A DNA stretch of 64,000 bases from Pelobates cultripes. Taxonomy: Eukaryota; Chordata; Amphibia; Anura; Pelobatidae. Below, in pieces: positions 1-10,489 of this stretch. Made by a program: the position numbers and the translations under genes. Below the pieces are notes generated by a model. The model did not search any database. It had not been told where the DNA came from and saw nothing but the letters and a program-made list of their open reading frames with translations. The stretch spans positions 131,103,442 to 131,167,441 of the forward strand of contig OW240916.1 of the NCBI GenBank assembly GCA_933207985.1, in the 5' to 3' direction. How positions within the stretch are numbered: the stretch's first letter is position 1; each line of letters begins with the position of its first letter.

Positions 1-1130
1 CATAAATCTCAAAAAACACCCCACATGTATATATTTTTCTTAAACTAGATAACCCAGGGTATTCATCTAAGAATATTTTGATACTTTCTACGCAGCCATT
101 TTACTACAAACCTTTGCCAAACTTTGCATAGGTAGTTTATTTTTTTCACATACATTGCAACTCAGGTATAAATTCACAGATTCTGTTAGGTGTCACTGCC
201 AAACAACACCCCAATATGTGTTCAGCAACATCTCCCGAGTACAGGGATACCCCCCATGTATAGGTGTGTCGGGTTCTTTGGGGGCTAAAAGGCCACATTT
301 GGCAGGTGCACATATCAGTTTCCCAGCTTCGAATTTTCACATGTAGTCAACCTGCATGCATGTCCTATTTGGGACATTTTTGAAGCTGGCCAATGTATTT
401 TAGCCCCATCAAACAATATATTTTTGAAAAGTAGACACCCTAGGGTATTTCACATTGTGATATTTTAACACTTTCCATGCACTAATTCTACCACCAGGCT
501 TTTTCAAACATTGAGGTACTATTTTTATTTCAGTTTTTTTCACACAAATTGTACTTTAGGCATGAATTAACAGATCCTGTCATGTGTCACTGCCAAACAC
601 CTCAATATGTGTTCAGCAAGATCTCCTGAGTACAGTGATACCACCAATGCATAGGCCTGTTGGGTTATTTGGGGGCTAAATGGCCACGTTTGGCAGGTGC
701 GCTTATCAGTTTTCCAACTTGGAATTTTGACATGTAATCAGCCAGCGCCCATGTCCCATTTGAGCCAATGTATTTTACCCCCATCAAACCATATATTTTT
801 GAAAAGTAGACAACCCAGGGTATTTTAAATGGTGGTATTTTAACACTTTTCATGCCCTGAATTCTACCACCAGTCTTTGTCAAACTTTCGGGTAGTAATC
901 TTTTTTTTTTGTTTCTTTGTCACACACATTGTACTTTAGGCATGAATTAACAGATCCTGTTATGTGTCACTACCAAACAACACCCCAATATGTTCAGCAA
1001 CATCACCCGAGTACAGGGATACCCCCCATGTATAGGGTTGCTGGGTTGTTTGGGGGCCAAAAGGAAAATCAGAACTTGTACATGTCAGTTTTTCAAATTG
1101 ATATATAGGCATCCTTGGTCTATCTTCAGT
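1..1130. repeat. Long subterminal repeats of a piggyBac-type element
   Basis: Three imperfect copies of a unit of about 385 bp start near 155, 545 and 930. Each runs through a recognisable block (cacac-attgtactttaggcatgaat, then accaaacaacaccccaatatg, then gggggctaaa). The short motif agtagacaacccagggtatt recurs at the unit joins near 45, 436 and 802. It recurs again on the far side of the transposase near 3301, which ties both flanks to one element. No coding sequence is seen in these bases. Confidence 0.55.
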
Positions 1131-1309
1131 GTGACATATTTTTGCACCCCCCAGTTAATGTTACCATCATGACAGTATATATAGTTTATATTTTTATAAA
1201 GCAGACATATGAGAGATCGTGGAAAGTCTTTGGAATTTTTTCTAGCAGTGCCGCAGGCCAGTGTCTGTAAACCATAAAGTGTTTTAAACAGACGACACTA
1301 CTATAAAAA

Positions 1310-2263
1310 TTATCCACATAAAGGTTTATTAAACAAGGGGTTTAGTAGGTCCCATACAAGTTTTCCACTTGTCCCCAGGGAGTCAGGACAGCCAGGAGGG
1401 TCCAGTTGACCATCTTTCCCCTCATATACACGAAAGGAAAATGTGTATCCACTTTCGCTCTCGCACAGTTTGAACAGTTTTATGCCATACGAAGAGCGCT
1501 TTAAGGGGATGTATTGTCTGAATCCTAATCTCCCTTTGTATTTCATTAGCCATTCATCAATGGATAAATTTTGTTGGGGGGTATAAACATCTGAAAATTT
1601 GTCCTGAAAATGGTCTCGCAGTGGGCGTATTTTATGAAGCCTATCGTATTGGGGGTGATCTCTAGGGTGATGTAGGGTATTGTCACTGAAATGTAAAAGT
1701 CTCAGCAGTAACTCGTATCTGGCTCTAGGCATGGTTTGGGAGAATATTGGACTAGACATTATTGGGTTGGTGCTCCAGTATGAGCGAATTGATGGCTTCT
1801 TTATAATCCCCATGAACATTGTAAGAGCCCAGAATTTTTTTTAGCTCTGGGACATCTGTGGGATGCCAATCATGCTCCCTGACTGTATAGCTACCTGGAT
1901 TGTTATCAATAAATTGGGTAGCATACAAGTTAGTCTGGGAAGCAATCTCCTCCCAGATGGTAACTCCTAAAAATAGTTTTACATACTGCATTGGGGAGAA
2001 CCATCCACCTTAACATTAATGCCTGCGTTGGCACTAAAAGAGGGGACGTTGGGCTCGGCTAAGTGTGGAGGTACACAGTCTTCCTCCACATTCGGCGCAG
2101 CAGAGGAAGCACAGCTTCTTTCTTCAGCCAGCTCACACACAGATGACATGTCGTCTTGACTAGACGTATCAGAAAACTGACGCAGTGTCAGTGGCGTCAG
2201 AGTCTGACGCCAAGAAGGCATATGCCTCCTGCAAGTTATACATACGCTGCATGTTTTACACAC
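1310..2263 (-). pseudogene. piggyBac-type transposase, frameshifted and C-terminally truncated
   Basis: Read on the minus strand, three overlapping reading frames give one protein in order. First is an acidic, Ser-rich N-terminus with Cys residues (2263-1979). Next is a helical block with an IWEEIASQTNLYA segment (1991 to about 1810). Last is a catalytic-domain segment (about 1819-1310) with YWSTNPIMSSPIFSQTMPR and LSIDEWLMKYKGRLGFRQY. This wording is typical of the DDE_Tnp_1_7 domain of piggyBac/PGBD transposases, which cut and paste at TTAA. One frameshift lies near 1805-1830. The protein stops well before the usual C-terminal Cys-rich domain. The gene is dead. The piggyBac assignment rests on recognised motifs, not on an alignment. 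Confidence 0.8.
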
Positions 2264-2579
2264 GACTAAAACAAATTACAAACACACCATTTTTTTTTAT
2301 ATTAACTAAAACAGACTAAACAGCAATCCCTAAACTAACTCCTGTCACAAAAATCTAATGGAGATTTGGGCGAAGGAAACTGACTGACCAAGGCACAGAT
2401 TTTTTTTTTTTTTTTTTAAATACAGACAGTACAAATGCACTGCAAGGAAGGGGTTAAAAATTATTTTTTATTCACTTTAGATACTGTATAAAGCTCTGGA
2501 ACACTTCTGCTGCAACAAACTATCACAATCTCTGTCTCTCTCGCCTCACATAACGCTACAGAGGAAAGAGGGGCAGAGA

Positions 2580-2830
2580 TCACTGTCAAAGTGAGTGTTT
2601 GTAACACCCACTTTGACAGCAGCCAATTGTGAGCGATCATGGATCGCTCACACGCCGCAATTGGCTGTTACTATCTGCCTGGGATGTCTGGCAGATAGTT
2701 ACAGTGTTATACTGGCGGGAGCGATCTTTGATCGCTTCCCGCAGCCCGTTTTTCGTTATGACGGCTCAGGACCGTCATCGGTCCAAACGCACGTTTTACC
2801 GCTGACTGTCCTGAAGAGGTTAAGAAATGT
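2580..2830. repeat. Palindrome-rich block upstream of the piggyBac transposase
   Basis: Several short perfect palindromes sit close together: gcgatcatggatcgc near 2632, agcgatctttgatcgct near 2721 and atgacggctcaggaccgtcat near 2758. They lie between the 5' end of the transposase relic and the second set of subterminal repeats. They are probably part of the transposon end region. No gene is supported here. Confidence 0.4.
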
Positions 2831-3004
2831 TCTAATTTTTCAAGTTCTGCATGGCATTTTAACTGTTAATTTCATAATACTGTTAGTTTTTACAGCAATA
2901 AAATACACATATTTGTATTTAGCAATGTCTCACAAGTACAAAAGTACCCACTATTTACAGGTTTTATAGTGTTTTGGAGAGTTACTGGGTCAAATATATG
3001 GTGT

Positions 3005-3365
3005 TCCCCCTTTTTTTATTTTTACACATTGAAATTGGTCAGGTTGGTTTGCTGGGCCTATGCTGCCTTTGGGACTGTATGGCAGTCCAGGAATGAAAAT
3101 TAACCCCAGCATGGCATACCACTTAAAAAAGTACACAACACAAGGTATTCAAAACGGGGTATGTCCAGTCTTTTGTAGTAGCCACTTGCCTATTTAATTT
3201 TTTACACATTAAAATTTGCCAGATTGGTTATGCTGCCTTTGAGACTGGGTGACAGCCCAGGAATGAGATTTACCTCCATCGTGGCATACCATTTGCCAAA
3301 GTAGACAACCCAGGGTATTCAAAAAGGGATATGTCCAGTTTTTTTCAGTAGACACTTAGTCACAA
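3005..3365. repeat. Right-flank subterminal repeats of the piggyBac-type element (2 copies)
   Basis: Two copies of a unit of about 185 bp (about 3005-3180 and 3190-3365) share ctatgctgcctttgggact, the gcatggcataccac block and cacaaggtattcaaaa. They also share the cccagggtatt motif with the repeats on the other side of the transposase. Confidence 0.5.
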
Positions 3366-3789
3366 ACTGTTGTGGAAATAAAATATGGACATATACACAT
3401 ATCTTTGTAGTTAGTAAAATGTCTATTTACCCATTGCACTGAAATCAGTAGATAAGCTATTCACGCATATTTAGACAAAATGGCTGCTAGAAGTTTCTAA
3501 CCCCTCCCTCCTTATACTCGACTAACTACCTCGTGTAACAAGATGGCGCTGAGATCTGGGGGAGACCCTCATGGTCTCAGTGACATCACCTCTAGTAGGC
3601 AGCAGTGGCGGATCCAGAGCCTGATCTCGGGAGGTGCACTTGTAGATTATTTAAATAAATAATCCAGGCACAATAACCACTACAGCTCAGTGTAGTGGTT
3701 ATGGTGCCAGGATTCCACCCCAGAGTAAATAGTCATACCGTTTAAGAACAGTTTGACAACTTACCTGGGGTCTGCTGGGATATAGGGTA

Positions 3790-4095
3790 TAAGAGCAGTG
3801 GTGTGTGTTAAGGGTGAAGTGTGTGAGTGCGGCAGTGTATGTCAGGGTTGTAGTGTGTGTGTTAGGGGGCAGTGTATGTATGGGGGCACTGTATGTGTTT
3901 TTGGGGCAGTGTGTGTATGGGGGACAGTGTGTGTATGGGGACAGTGTTTGTGGGGACAGTGTTTGTGGGGCAGTGTGTGTGTATGGGGACAGTGTTTGTG
4001 GGGCAGTGTGTGTATGGGGACAGTGTTTGTGGGGCAGTGTGTGTATGGGGGGGCAGTGTGTGTAATGGGGGGGCAGTGTGTGTATGGGGGGGGAA
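3790..4095. repeat. GGGGACAGTGTGTGTAT minisatellite inside the hAT
   Basis: Tandem units of about 15-25 bp of the form gggg(a/c)cagtgt(g/t)tgtatgggg give open frames in several phases with a Gly/Val/Cys-rich composition. These frames are an artefact of the repeat and are not genes. Confidence 0.85.
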
Positions 4096-4227
4096 GGAGG
4101 CTTTTTAATAATATATTTAATAAAATAAATATTCTATGTCCCCCCTCCCTTCTTACCTTTATTTAGGAGGAGGGGGGACATTTCCCTGGTGGTCCGGTGG
4201 GGGATTCATTGGTGGTCCCAGTGGTGG

Positions 4228-4462
4228 TGAGAGTGAACTCTAGCCCGCGCTCCCGGGCTAGAGTTCACTCTCGCGAGATTTGGAGCGTTGCCGTGGTAAC
4301 CGCGGCAACGCTCCAAATCTCGAGAGAGGAGGACCCGGAGGAGCTGCAGACTGAGCTCCGGGTCCTCTCTCTCACTCCCTCCCTCCGCCGCCGGCTGTCA
4401 GCACAGTGCCTGCGGACCGGGGAGGGAGATCTCTGATCTTCCTCCCCGGTCCGCAGGCACAT
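4228..4462. repeat. GC-rich nested inverted repeats within the hAT
   Basis: Three hairpins follow one another: gagtgaactctagcccg pairs with cgggctagagttcactc, ggagcgttgccg pairs with cggcaacgctcc, and gtgcctgcggaccgggga pairs with tccccggtccgcaggcac. The arms are nearly perfect. On the opposite strand a splice-donor-like GGTAAG lies at 4152-4157, between this module and the minisatellite. Confidence 0.8.
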
Positions 4463-4839
4463 TGCAGGGCTGGCACTTGGGCAATGCCAGTCCTGCGTTA
4501 GCCGGCAGGTGGGAATCTCGGGGGGGGGGGCGGCAATTGCCCCGTTGACCCCCCCCCTGGATCCGCCAATGGTAGGCAGAGCACTAAGATAACTACTTAA
4601 CACCTAACCAATTGATACCGTATTATTCCATGTTATCTCTGACAATGCTTATGATGTAATTTTGCTTTAAAAGGGACTTGCCGTCCCCTCTAAATAAACA
4701 TTCCTCAAGTTATTCAACTACCTGAAACTTGTGTCTGGTGTGAATTACTTCAGGGAGCGTGCACGGATTGTTTCATTAATTTGGTCAGGGGCAGATACAC
4801 AAAGAATAATCAATCGATTGAGTTGATTTCCACTTCAAT

Positions 4840-4857
4840 TGACGCCCAACGTGGGGC
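4840..4857 (+). other. Retroviral primer-binding site, tRNA-Lys type
   Basis: TGACGCCCAACGTGGGGC lies two bases after the LTR terminus. It differs at one position from the site complementary to the 3' end of tRNA-Lys(1,2) (TGGCGCCCAACGTGGGGC). The match sets the LTR boundary and identifies the primer class. Confidence 0.8.
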
Positions 4858-5733
4858 ACCGGATTTGCCGGCTCGGAGGGCCGGAAAGCAACGGACCGGA
4901 GCGGACCTCCAGAAAGTGGGACACCCGGAGCCTGATCACCTCCACCATACAGCCGTTGTCTGTATACTTCTGTTTTGTGTCGGTCTGTCTCCGCATCCTT
5001 CCGGCATCCAGAAGGCTACTAGACAGGTAACATCTTATCCGGTGCTCTTTTTAACGGACCTGTCGATTGTCTATCTGCCTCCTGAGTGCTTATGTGTGTG
5101 TGAGTGACGGCCGGTGTATGTGTTTCTTTTAAAAATTTTAGCTTGACTGACTAGCGGGCAGGGAACGCGATAGCCGGTAAAGGGCTGGGGACCACCCTTG
5201 TAGAGGGTTGGGGAATTGTGACAGCGCTGGGGACCACCCGTGAGATCGGGTTAGGGAATTTTTTTGACAGCCTGGAATAAGGGGCTGGGAATGTTATTTG
5301 ATTTATATTGCATTGTTTGATTATGTACATGGCCATATTGCTCTCTCTTATTTTGGGGATTTTGTTCAGTTGTTGCTACAGTGTGGGTACCCTTGGGGTC
5401 TGTGTGTGTGTTGTATGGTTTGTTCTTGACTCCGGAGTGTACACTCATTTTTACGTTTGTGATTTTTGCAAATGTTTAGTACTTAGTGTTGCTACCTTCA
5501 CCTTCTCCCTCATTCTGTATCTGTCCTGTCTTTGTTGCCCAGAGCTGTGTTAGTCACCCACGCTCGCACCCTCCGGTCTGTGGCCACCACCCCCGGGTGT
5601 ACAGACCATCGTGACTAGTCTATGTTTTGGGAAGACGCACGGGTCCCCCGTGGCATTCGAGCACTGTAGACTTTCTTACTTTTTCTTCCCTCTTACTCGC
5701 TCCCCTCTACTTGGTAGACCACGCTTGGTCAAG
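4858..5733 (+). other. Retroviral leader between PBS and gag
   Basis: This is untranslated leader. A plausible splice donor, acag/gtaaca, lies near 5026-5032. Two similar units, ggctggggaccaccc...gggaattttgacag, occur at about 5185-5225 and 5228-5272. They resemble a duplicated stem-loop, which is common in packaging regions, but that role is inferred. No other gene is supported here. Confidence 0.5.
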
Positions 5734-8085
5734 ATGGGGCAGAAACATGCTAGACCAGCTAAGGGACTGCTAGCTTGTGATATTGTGAAAGAGAGAGCAG
5801 GGGAGGATGCAGTGTTAAAGATCAAGAAAATTTCTAAGGTTTGTGGTTTCCAGTTGCCACCTGGTGGTAGATTGTAGCCTGAGTTTTGTAGGAAGTTGCT
5901 TGTGGATAAGGAGGGGTTATTGTCTGATAACGGGTTAACCAAAGCAGTGGAGGCTTGGTATCGAGTAGCTAGGGGATTAAAGCGGGAGGGTTGGACGGAG
6001 GAAGAGCTTGAGTTTGAGGGACAAACGCTGTATGTGTATCATCGAAATGATTGTAATTCTAATGTTTCTCCTGACCACCCCCGGCCACCGCCCTATGATG
6101 GCGCCCAGACCATGCTGAACAGTACCCGCCCATCTTCCCCAGTCCATACACAGACGTCACCTCCCGGTGGCGTCACACATGGTCCCACCCCTTTGTGTCC
6201 CGTGCTTGGAGCCGATGGTACCTATTACTATCCATTGCCATTGCATCCCTTTCCCCATGCCCCTTTGGCACGGCCGTTCTCCTCCCCAGAACCTAATGCC
6301 AGTCCCGGCCCAGCCCGGTTACCAAACCCAATCCCAGCCTCTAGTACCTCCCTCGTTACCTCCTTGTTTGCCATCCCGCCCCCAGACGCCTCCCACTCCT
6401 GTTGTCCCGCCTTCTGTCCTCCCTATGTCAGACCATGACTCCGCCCCACAGCTCCCGATCCTCGTCACTCCCGACACTCCCCTGGACCCGGCCCATACAG
6501 TAACCCCTTCCGCTTCCCTCCCTAACCCTGTTACTAATGCTTCCGGTTCCCCTACCAGCCTAGTGTCTTCCCTCCTCACAGCCCTCTCCGCTGCCCTCGA
6601 GCCTCCTCCTCCTCCCTCACTTCCTGAATCCTCCCCTATTGTGGACCCACCTTCTCTCCCAGCTTCTCTCCGCACTGAGCTGTCTACTCTCCTCTCCGCC
6701 CTCTCTACGTTGATCCAGTCACCCGCCCAGTCTCACGTCACCCCCACTGACCCGGCCCCTACACCCACCCAGATAGCTCCTAACCCAAGCCCCGCCTTTC
6801 CCCTCATGGTGGTTGGTTCTGAAGAACCTGCTACGTCAGCCAAACCCCATGCCATGGGCGTTTCTCCCGCAGCCTCAGGTTACCACCCCACAACGTCACA
6901 GCTGGGCAGTTCCCACAACACGTCACTTGCTCCTCAGACTCCCATTACCCCGGCTGTTCCCGGTCCGATTTCCCTGGGCGCCGCCTCTCACCAGGACGAC
7001 CATGTCGCTCCATGTGACGATGACCCTGATGAAAATGGCCTATCCCCACCCCTGGGTAACAGGTCCCTGACACAGCCTGCAGCACGGATGCATCTCCATG
7101 TTCCCGCTCCTGCTACTGGGGCCCCTCCCATGTATGTCACTTTTAACCCCTCACAGGCCGCCACCCTTGTCACCTCTCTTCCTGATCCTGAGAAACAACC
7201 CATGCCCTTTTACCGCAGAATGGCTCAAATTCGTAAAACCTACTCCGCAGCTTGGCGGGATCGTTATAGTTTATGTGAAATCAAAGCAGGTGATGCCTAT
7301 TGGCCAATTATGGAGAAAAGTTTTACCGACGCTTCACTTACCACAGATACAGATTTCCAGTCTGGTATCACATTCTGTGAACAGCTCCGTGCTTGGGCAC
7401 AGGATAAACTGGCAGACCAGGCTACTTGTATTACAGACATTGTTCAAGAAAAGCTTGAATCAGTAGAGAAATATCACTCACGCCTTACACAAACCTTCTC
7501 TGACTTAGGGTTTAGTACTTACAATAAAGCACATACTCAGATGTTATCTGCTGCTTTTGTATCTGGTTTGAGGGAATCCATTCGCAAGGGTTTAATCCAT
7601 TCCCGCCCCGAGTATCGTATCATTCCCCTAGACACACTTCTGCTGGTTGCTAAGGGGTTAGAGTCAGTGGTGCCACCTACACAGAGAAGGTCAAACCCGA
7701 TGATGTTTAATGCTCCCACCATAGCTCCAGGGTCAGTGCCAGCAGTTTCCGGTTTCCATACATTCCCAACTGCACCAACCCCTAACCGTGCTCGATTCCC
7801 GACTGCCAGGACTTGTTATAATTGTCATCAACCTGGCCATTTCCGTAGGGACTGCCCGCTCCCTAGATACAGTAGACCATCGCCCCCTCGGTACCCTGGT
7901 CCTCCCTCTGCTGCCCATGGTTATCCTACACCAGGTTATCCTAGGTTCCCCACGCATCCTCCAGCCCCCTATTTTCCTCCTCCTGAGTACTCCCGGGTTC
8001 CCCCACTGCCTACAGAGACCAGCCCCCAAGCTCCTGCCCCCGATATGGAGGAGGACCACCAAAGATCAAACCTTATTTTGAGACC
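5734..8085 (+). pseudogene. gag of the lysine-primed endogenous retrovirus, broken and running into a gap
   Basis: Gag is the structural polyprotein that builds the particle. The ATG at 5734 begins MGQ, the usual myristoylation context. Order along the frame: a matrix-like region; a PPPY late-domain motif near 6095; a long Pro/Ser/Thr-rich stretch (about 6100-7130); a capsid-like helical region (about 7170-7720); and one zinc knuckle of CX2CX4HX4C form (CYNCHQPGHFRRDC, about 7810-7855) in a basic Pro-rich tail. Two breaks are seen: an in-frame TAG at 5875-5877, and a +1-type frame change somewhere between about 6300 and 6440. The 3' end is lost in the gap at 8086. The matrix and capsid are clearly different from those of the provirus at 15968-34583, so this is a separate family. 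The genus is not resolved. Confidence 0.8.
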
Positions 8086-8699
8086 NNNNNNNNNNNNNNN
8101 NNNNNNNNNNNNNNNNNNNNNNNNNNNNNNNNNNNNNNNNNNNNNNNNNNNNNNNNNNNNNNNNNNNNNNNNNNNNNNNNNNNNNNNNNNNNNNNNNNNN
8201 NNNNNNNNNNNNNNNNNNNNNNNNNNNNNNNNNNNNNNNNNNNNNNNNNNNNNNNNNNNNNNNNNNNNNNNNNNNNNNNNNNNNNNNNNNNNNNNNNNNN
8301 NNNNNNNNNNNNNNNNNNNNNNNNNNNNNNNNNNNNNNNNNNNNNNNNNNNNNNNNNNNNNNNNNNNNNNNNNNNNNNNNNNNNNNNNNNNNNNNNNNNN
8401 NNNNNNNNNNNNNNNNNNNNNNNNNNNNNNNNNNNNNNNNNNNNNNNNNNNNNNNNNNNNNNNNNNNNNNNNNNNNNNNNNNNNNNNNNNNNNNNNNNNN
8501 NNNNNNNNNNNNNNNNNNNNNNNNNNNNNNNNNNNNNNNNNNNNNNNNNNNNNNNNNNNNNNNNNNNNNNNNNNNNNNNNNNNNNNNNNNNNNNNNNNNN
8601 NNNNNNNNNNNNNNNNNNNNNNNNNNNNNNNNNNNNNNNNNNNNNNNNNNNNNNNNNNNNNNNNNNNNNNNNNNNNNNNNNNNNNNNNNNNNNNNNNNN
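8086..8699. other. Assembly gap (614 N)
   Basis: The bases are unknown. Reading frames drawn across it, including a nominal extension to 8773, have no support. Sequence on the left is retroviral gag and on the right hAT transposon, so the junction between them is hidden here. Confidence 1.
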
Positions 8700-8944
8700 A
8701 CACCCTCCCTAGCAGACCCTCCCACCTACTGGACAGCATCCATTTTAGATTCATTCTCAAGCTGCATGCCTAGTGAGAGGAGGGAAAGTGTAGCTGCTGT
8801 TGATTATATAGGGAAATGCATAGCTAGGGTAGGGTATACAGTGTCCACTACAGTCCTGAAGGACTCATCTGATCTCTGCTGTAAGGACAGCACCCCAAAA
8901 AGCCCTTTTTAGGGCTAGAACATCAGTCTGCTTTTTTTTTTTTT

Positions 8945-10050
8945 TTTGTGTAATGTAATGGCAGTTAGTTGTCTGCCACTGCTGCCAGCTTCTGTGTCAG
9001 GCTCACAGTGGATACTGTGCCCATTTGCCCAGTCAGTGCCACCACTCATTTCTGGTGTCACAATAGCTTATGCTTGACATTTAAAAATAAAAAAAAATTC
9101 TCACTGTAATAGATTGAATAGCAGTTAGTTGCGTGCCAGCTTCTGTGTCAGGCTCACAGTGGATACTGTGCCCATTTGCCCAGTGCCACGACTCATATCT
9201 GGTATCACAATAGCTTAAGCTTGACATTTAAAAAGAAAAAAATGTTTTCACTGTAATAGATTGAATAGCAGTTAGTTGTCTGCAAGCGTCTGGGTGTCAG
9301 GCCTCCTTCAGCGTGTGCTCTGCAGACCTCTGCCCGTCTACTTTGCCACTCATATCTGGTGTCTCTATAGCGTGCTTTTACAAAGAAAATTTTTTTTAGT
9401 GTAAGCTAATAGCAGTCAGTGTCCTTAAAGAGGGTGTCAGGCCTCCTTCAGCGTGTGCTCTGCAGACCTTTGCCCGTGTACTTTGCCATTCATATCTGGT
9501 GTCTCTATAGCGTGCTTTTACAAAGAAAAAAAAAGTTTTTCAGTGTAAGCTAATAGCAGTCAGTGTCCTTAAAGAGGGTGTCAGGCCTCCTTCAGCGTGT
9601 GCTCTGCAGACCTTTGCCCGTGTACTTTGCCACTCATATCTGGTGTCTCTATAGCGTGCATTTAAAAACCCAAAATCTTTTTTCACTGTCATAGATTGAA
9701 TAGCAGTTAGTTGTCTCAAAGCGGGTGTGTCAGCCCTACAGCGTGTACTCTGCCAGTTTACAGTGCCACTCATATCCGGTGTCACAATAGCGTGCATTTA
9801 AAAACCAAAAATCTTTTTTCACTGTCATAGATTGAATAGCAGTTAGTTGTCTCAAAGCGGGTGTGTCAGCCCTACAGCGTGTACTCTGCCAGTTTACAGT
9901 GCTACTCATATCTGGTGTCATAATAGCTTGCATTTAAAAAAAAAAACTTTTTTCACTGTTATAGATTGAATAGCAGTTAGTTGTCTGCCAGAGGGTGTGT
10001 CAGGCTCACAGTGGATACTGTTCCCAGTGCCACCACTCACTCACTGGTAC
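8945..10050. repeat. About eight tandem units of 130-165 bp upstream of the hAT transposase
   Basis: The phrase agcagttagttg (or agcagtcagtg) recurs near 8960, 9120, 9269, 9410, 9553, 9709, 9838 and 9973. Each copy is followed by a gtgtcagg... block, tgccactcatatctggtgtcacaatagc and an A-rich run. Three middle units share cctccttcagcgtgtgctctgcagacct. The units are divergent, so the array is old or evolving unit by unit. Confidence 0.8.
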
Positions 10051-10427
10051 CCGGACAAAATTTCTTTTCACAAAAGGCAATCCCCAACCTGTACTCGATT
10101 GTGCAAAAGGAAATAATAGCATGTCTGGCACACAGTGTTGGGGCAAGGGTCCATCTGACCACTGATACCTGGTCTGCAAAGCATGGTCAGGGCAGGTATA
10201 TCACCTACACTGCGCATTGGGTAAACCTGCTGACAGCTGCCAAGCATGGAATGCGTGGCTCTGCAGAGGAGTTGGTGACACCGACACCGCCACGACTTGC
10301 AGGTAGGCCTGCTGCCATCTCCTCTACTCCTCCTACTCCATCCTCTTCCATAACCTCCTCGGCTGAGTCCTCTTCTGCTGCTGCGTCTTGCTCCACATCA
10401 ACGGATAGAGGACGTAACAGGGATTAA
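10040..10427 (+). pseudogene. hAT transposase fragment
   Basis: The frame gives GQNFFSQKAIPNLYSIVQKE, then RVHLTTDTWSAKHGQGRYIT and YTAHWVNLL. The LTTDTWS block with GRYITYTAHW is the RNase-H-like core wording of vertebrate hAT (ZBED-type) transposases, including the first catalytic Asp. The rest of the frame is a Ser/Pro/Thr-rich insert ending in a stop near 10425. The C-terminal catalytic parts are missing, so this is a remnant of a much longer protein. Gypsy-derived sequence follows within 70 bases. Confidence 0.75.
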
Positions 10428-10489
10428 ACTGATAAGAATAGTACTACTTAACACACCACTCCTATCTGGTGGCACATTAGATTGCACGC

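Larger units (their letters stand above)
3603..4571. mobile_element. Non-autonomous hAT transposon inserted in the LTR (8-bp TSD)
   Basis: The terminal inverted repeats are CAGTGGCGGATCCAG on the left and, in reverse complement, CATTGGCGGATCCAG on the right. The 8-bp direct repeats GTAGGCAG at 3595-3602 and 4572-4579 flank it exactly. An 8-bp duplication with a CA-start TIR is the hAT signature. The body has no transposase. It carries a GTGTGTATGGGG minisatellite (about 3790-4095) and a GC-rich inverted-repeat module (about 4140-4470). A relative of that module, in reverse orientation, is found in the hAT at 26472-28476. Confidence 0.9.
3373..4837 (+). mobile_element. 5' LTR of a lysine-primed endogenous retrovirus, split by a hAT insertion
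   Basis: The right end is set by the dinucleotide CA at 4836-4837, two bases before a primer-binding site at 4840. An AATAAA polyadenylation signal lies near 4692, followed by a short GT-rich stretch, as expected for R-U5. The left end (TGTGG near 3373) is an estimate. Without the hAT insertion (3603-4571) and its duplicated 8 bp, the LTR would be about 490 bp. No matching 3' LTR is seen in the window. Confidence 0.55.

Noticed and set aside
3798..4166. Gly/Val/Cys-rich open frames
   Set aside because: They are minisatellite translations inside a hAT element.
8066..8773. Open frames running through the N block
   Set aside because: They exist only because unknown bases are read as open; nothing supports coding there.
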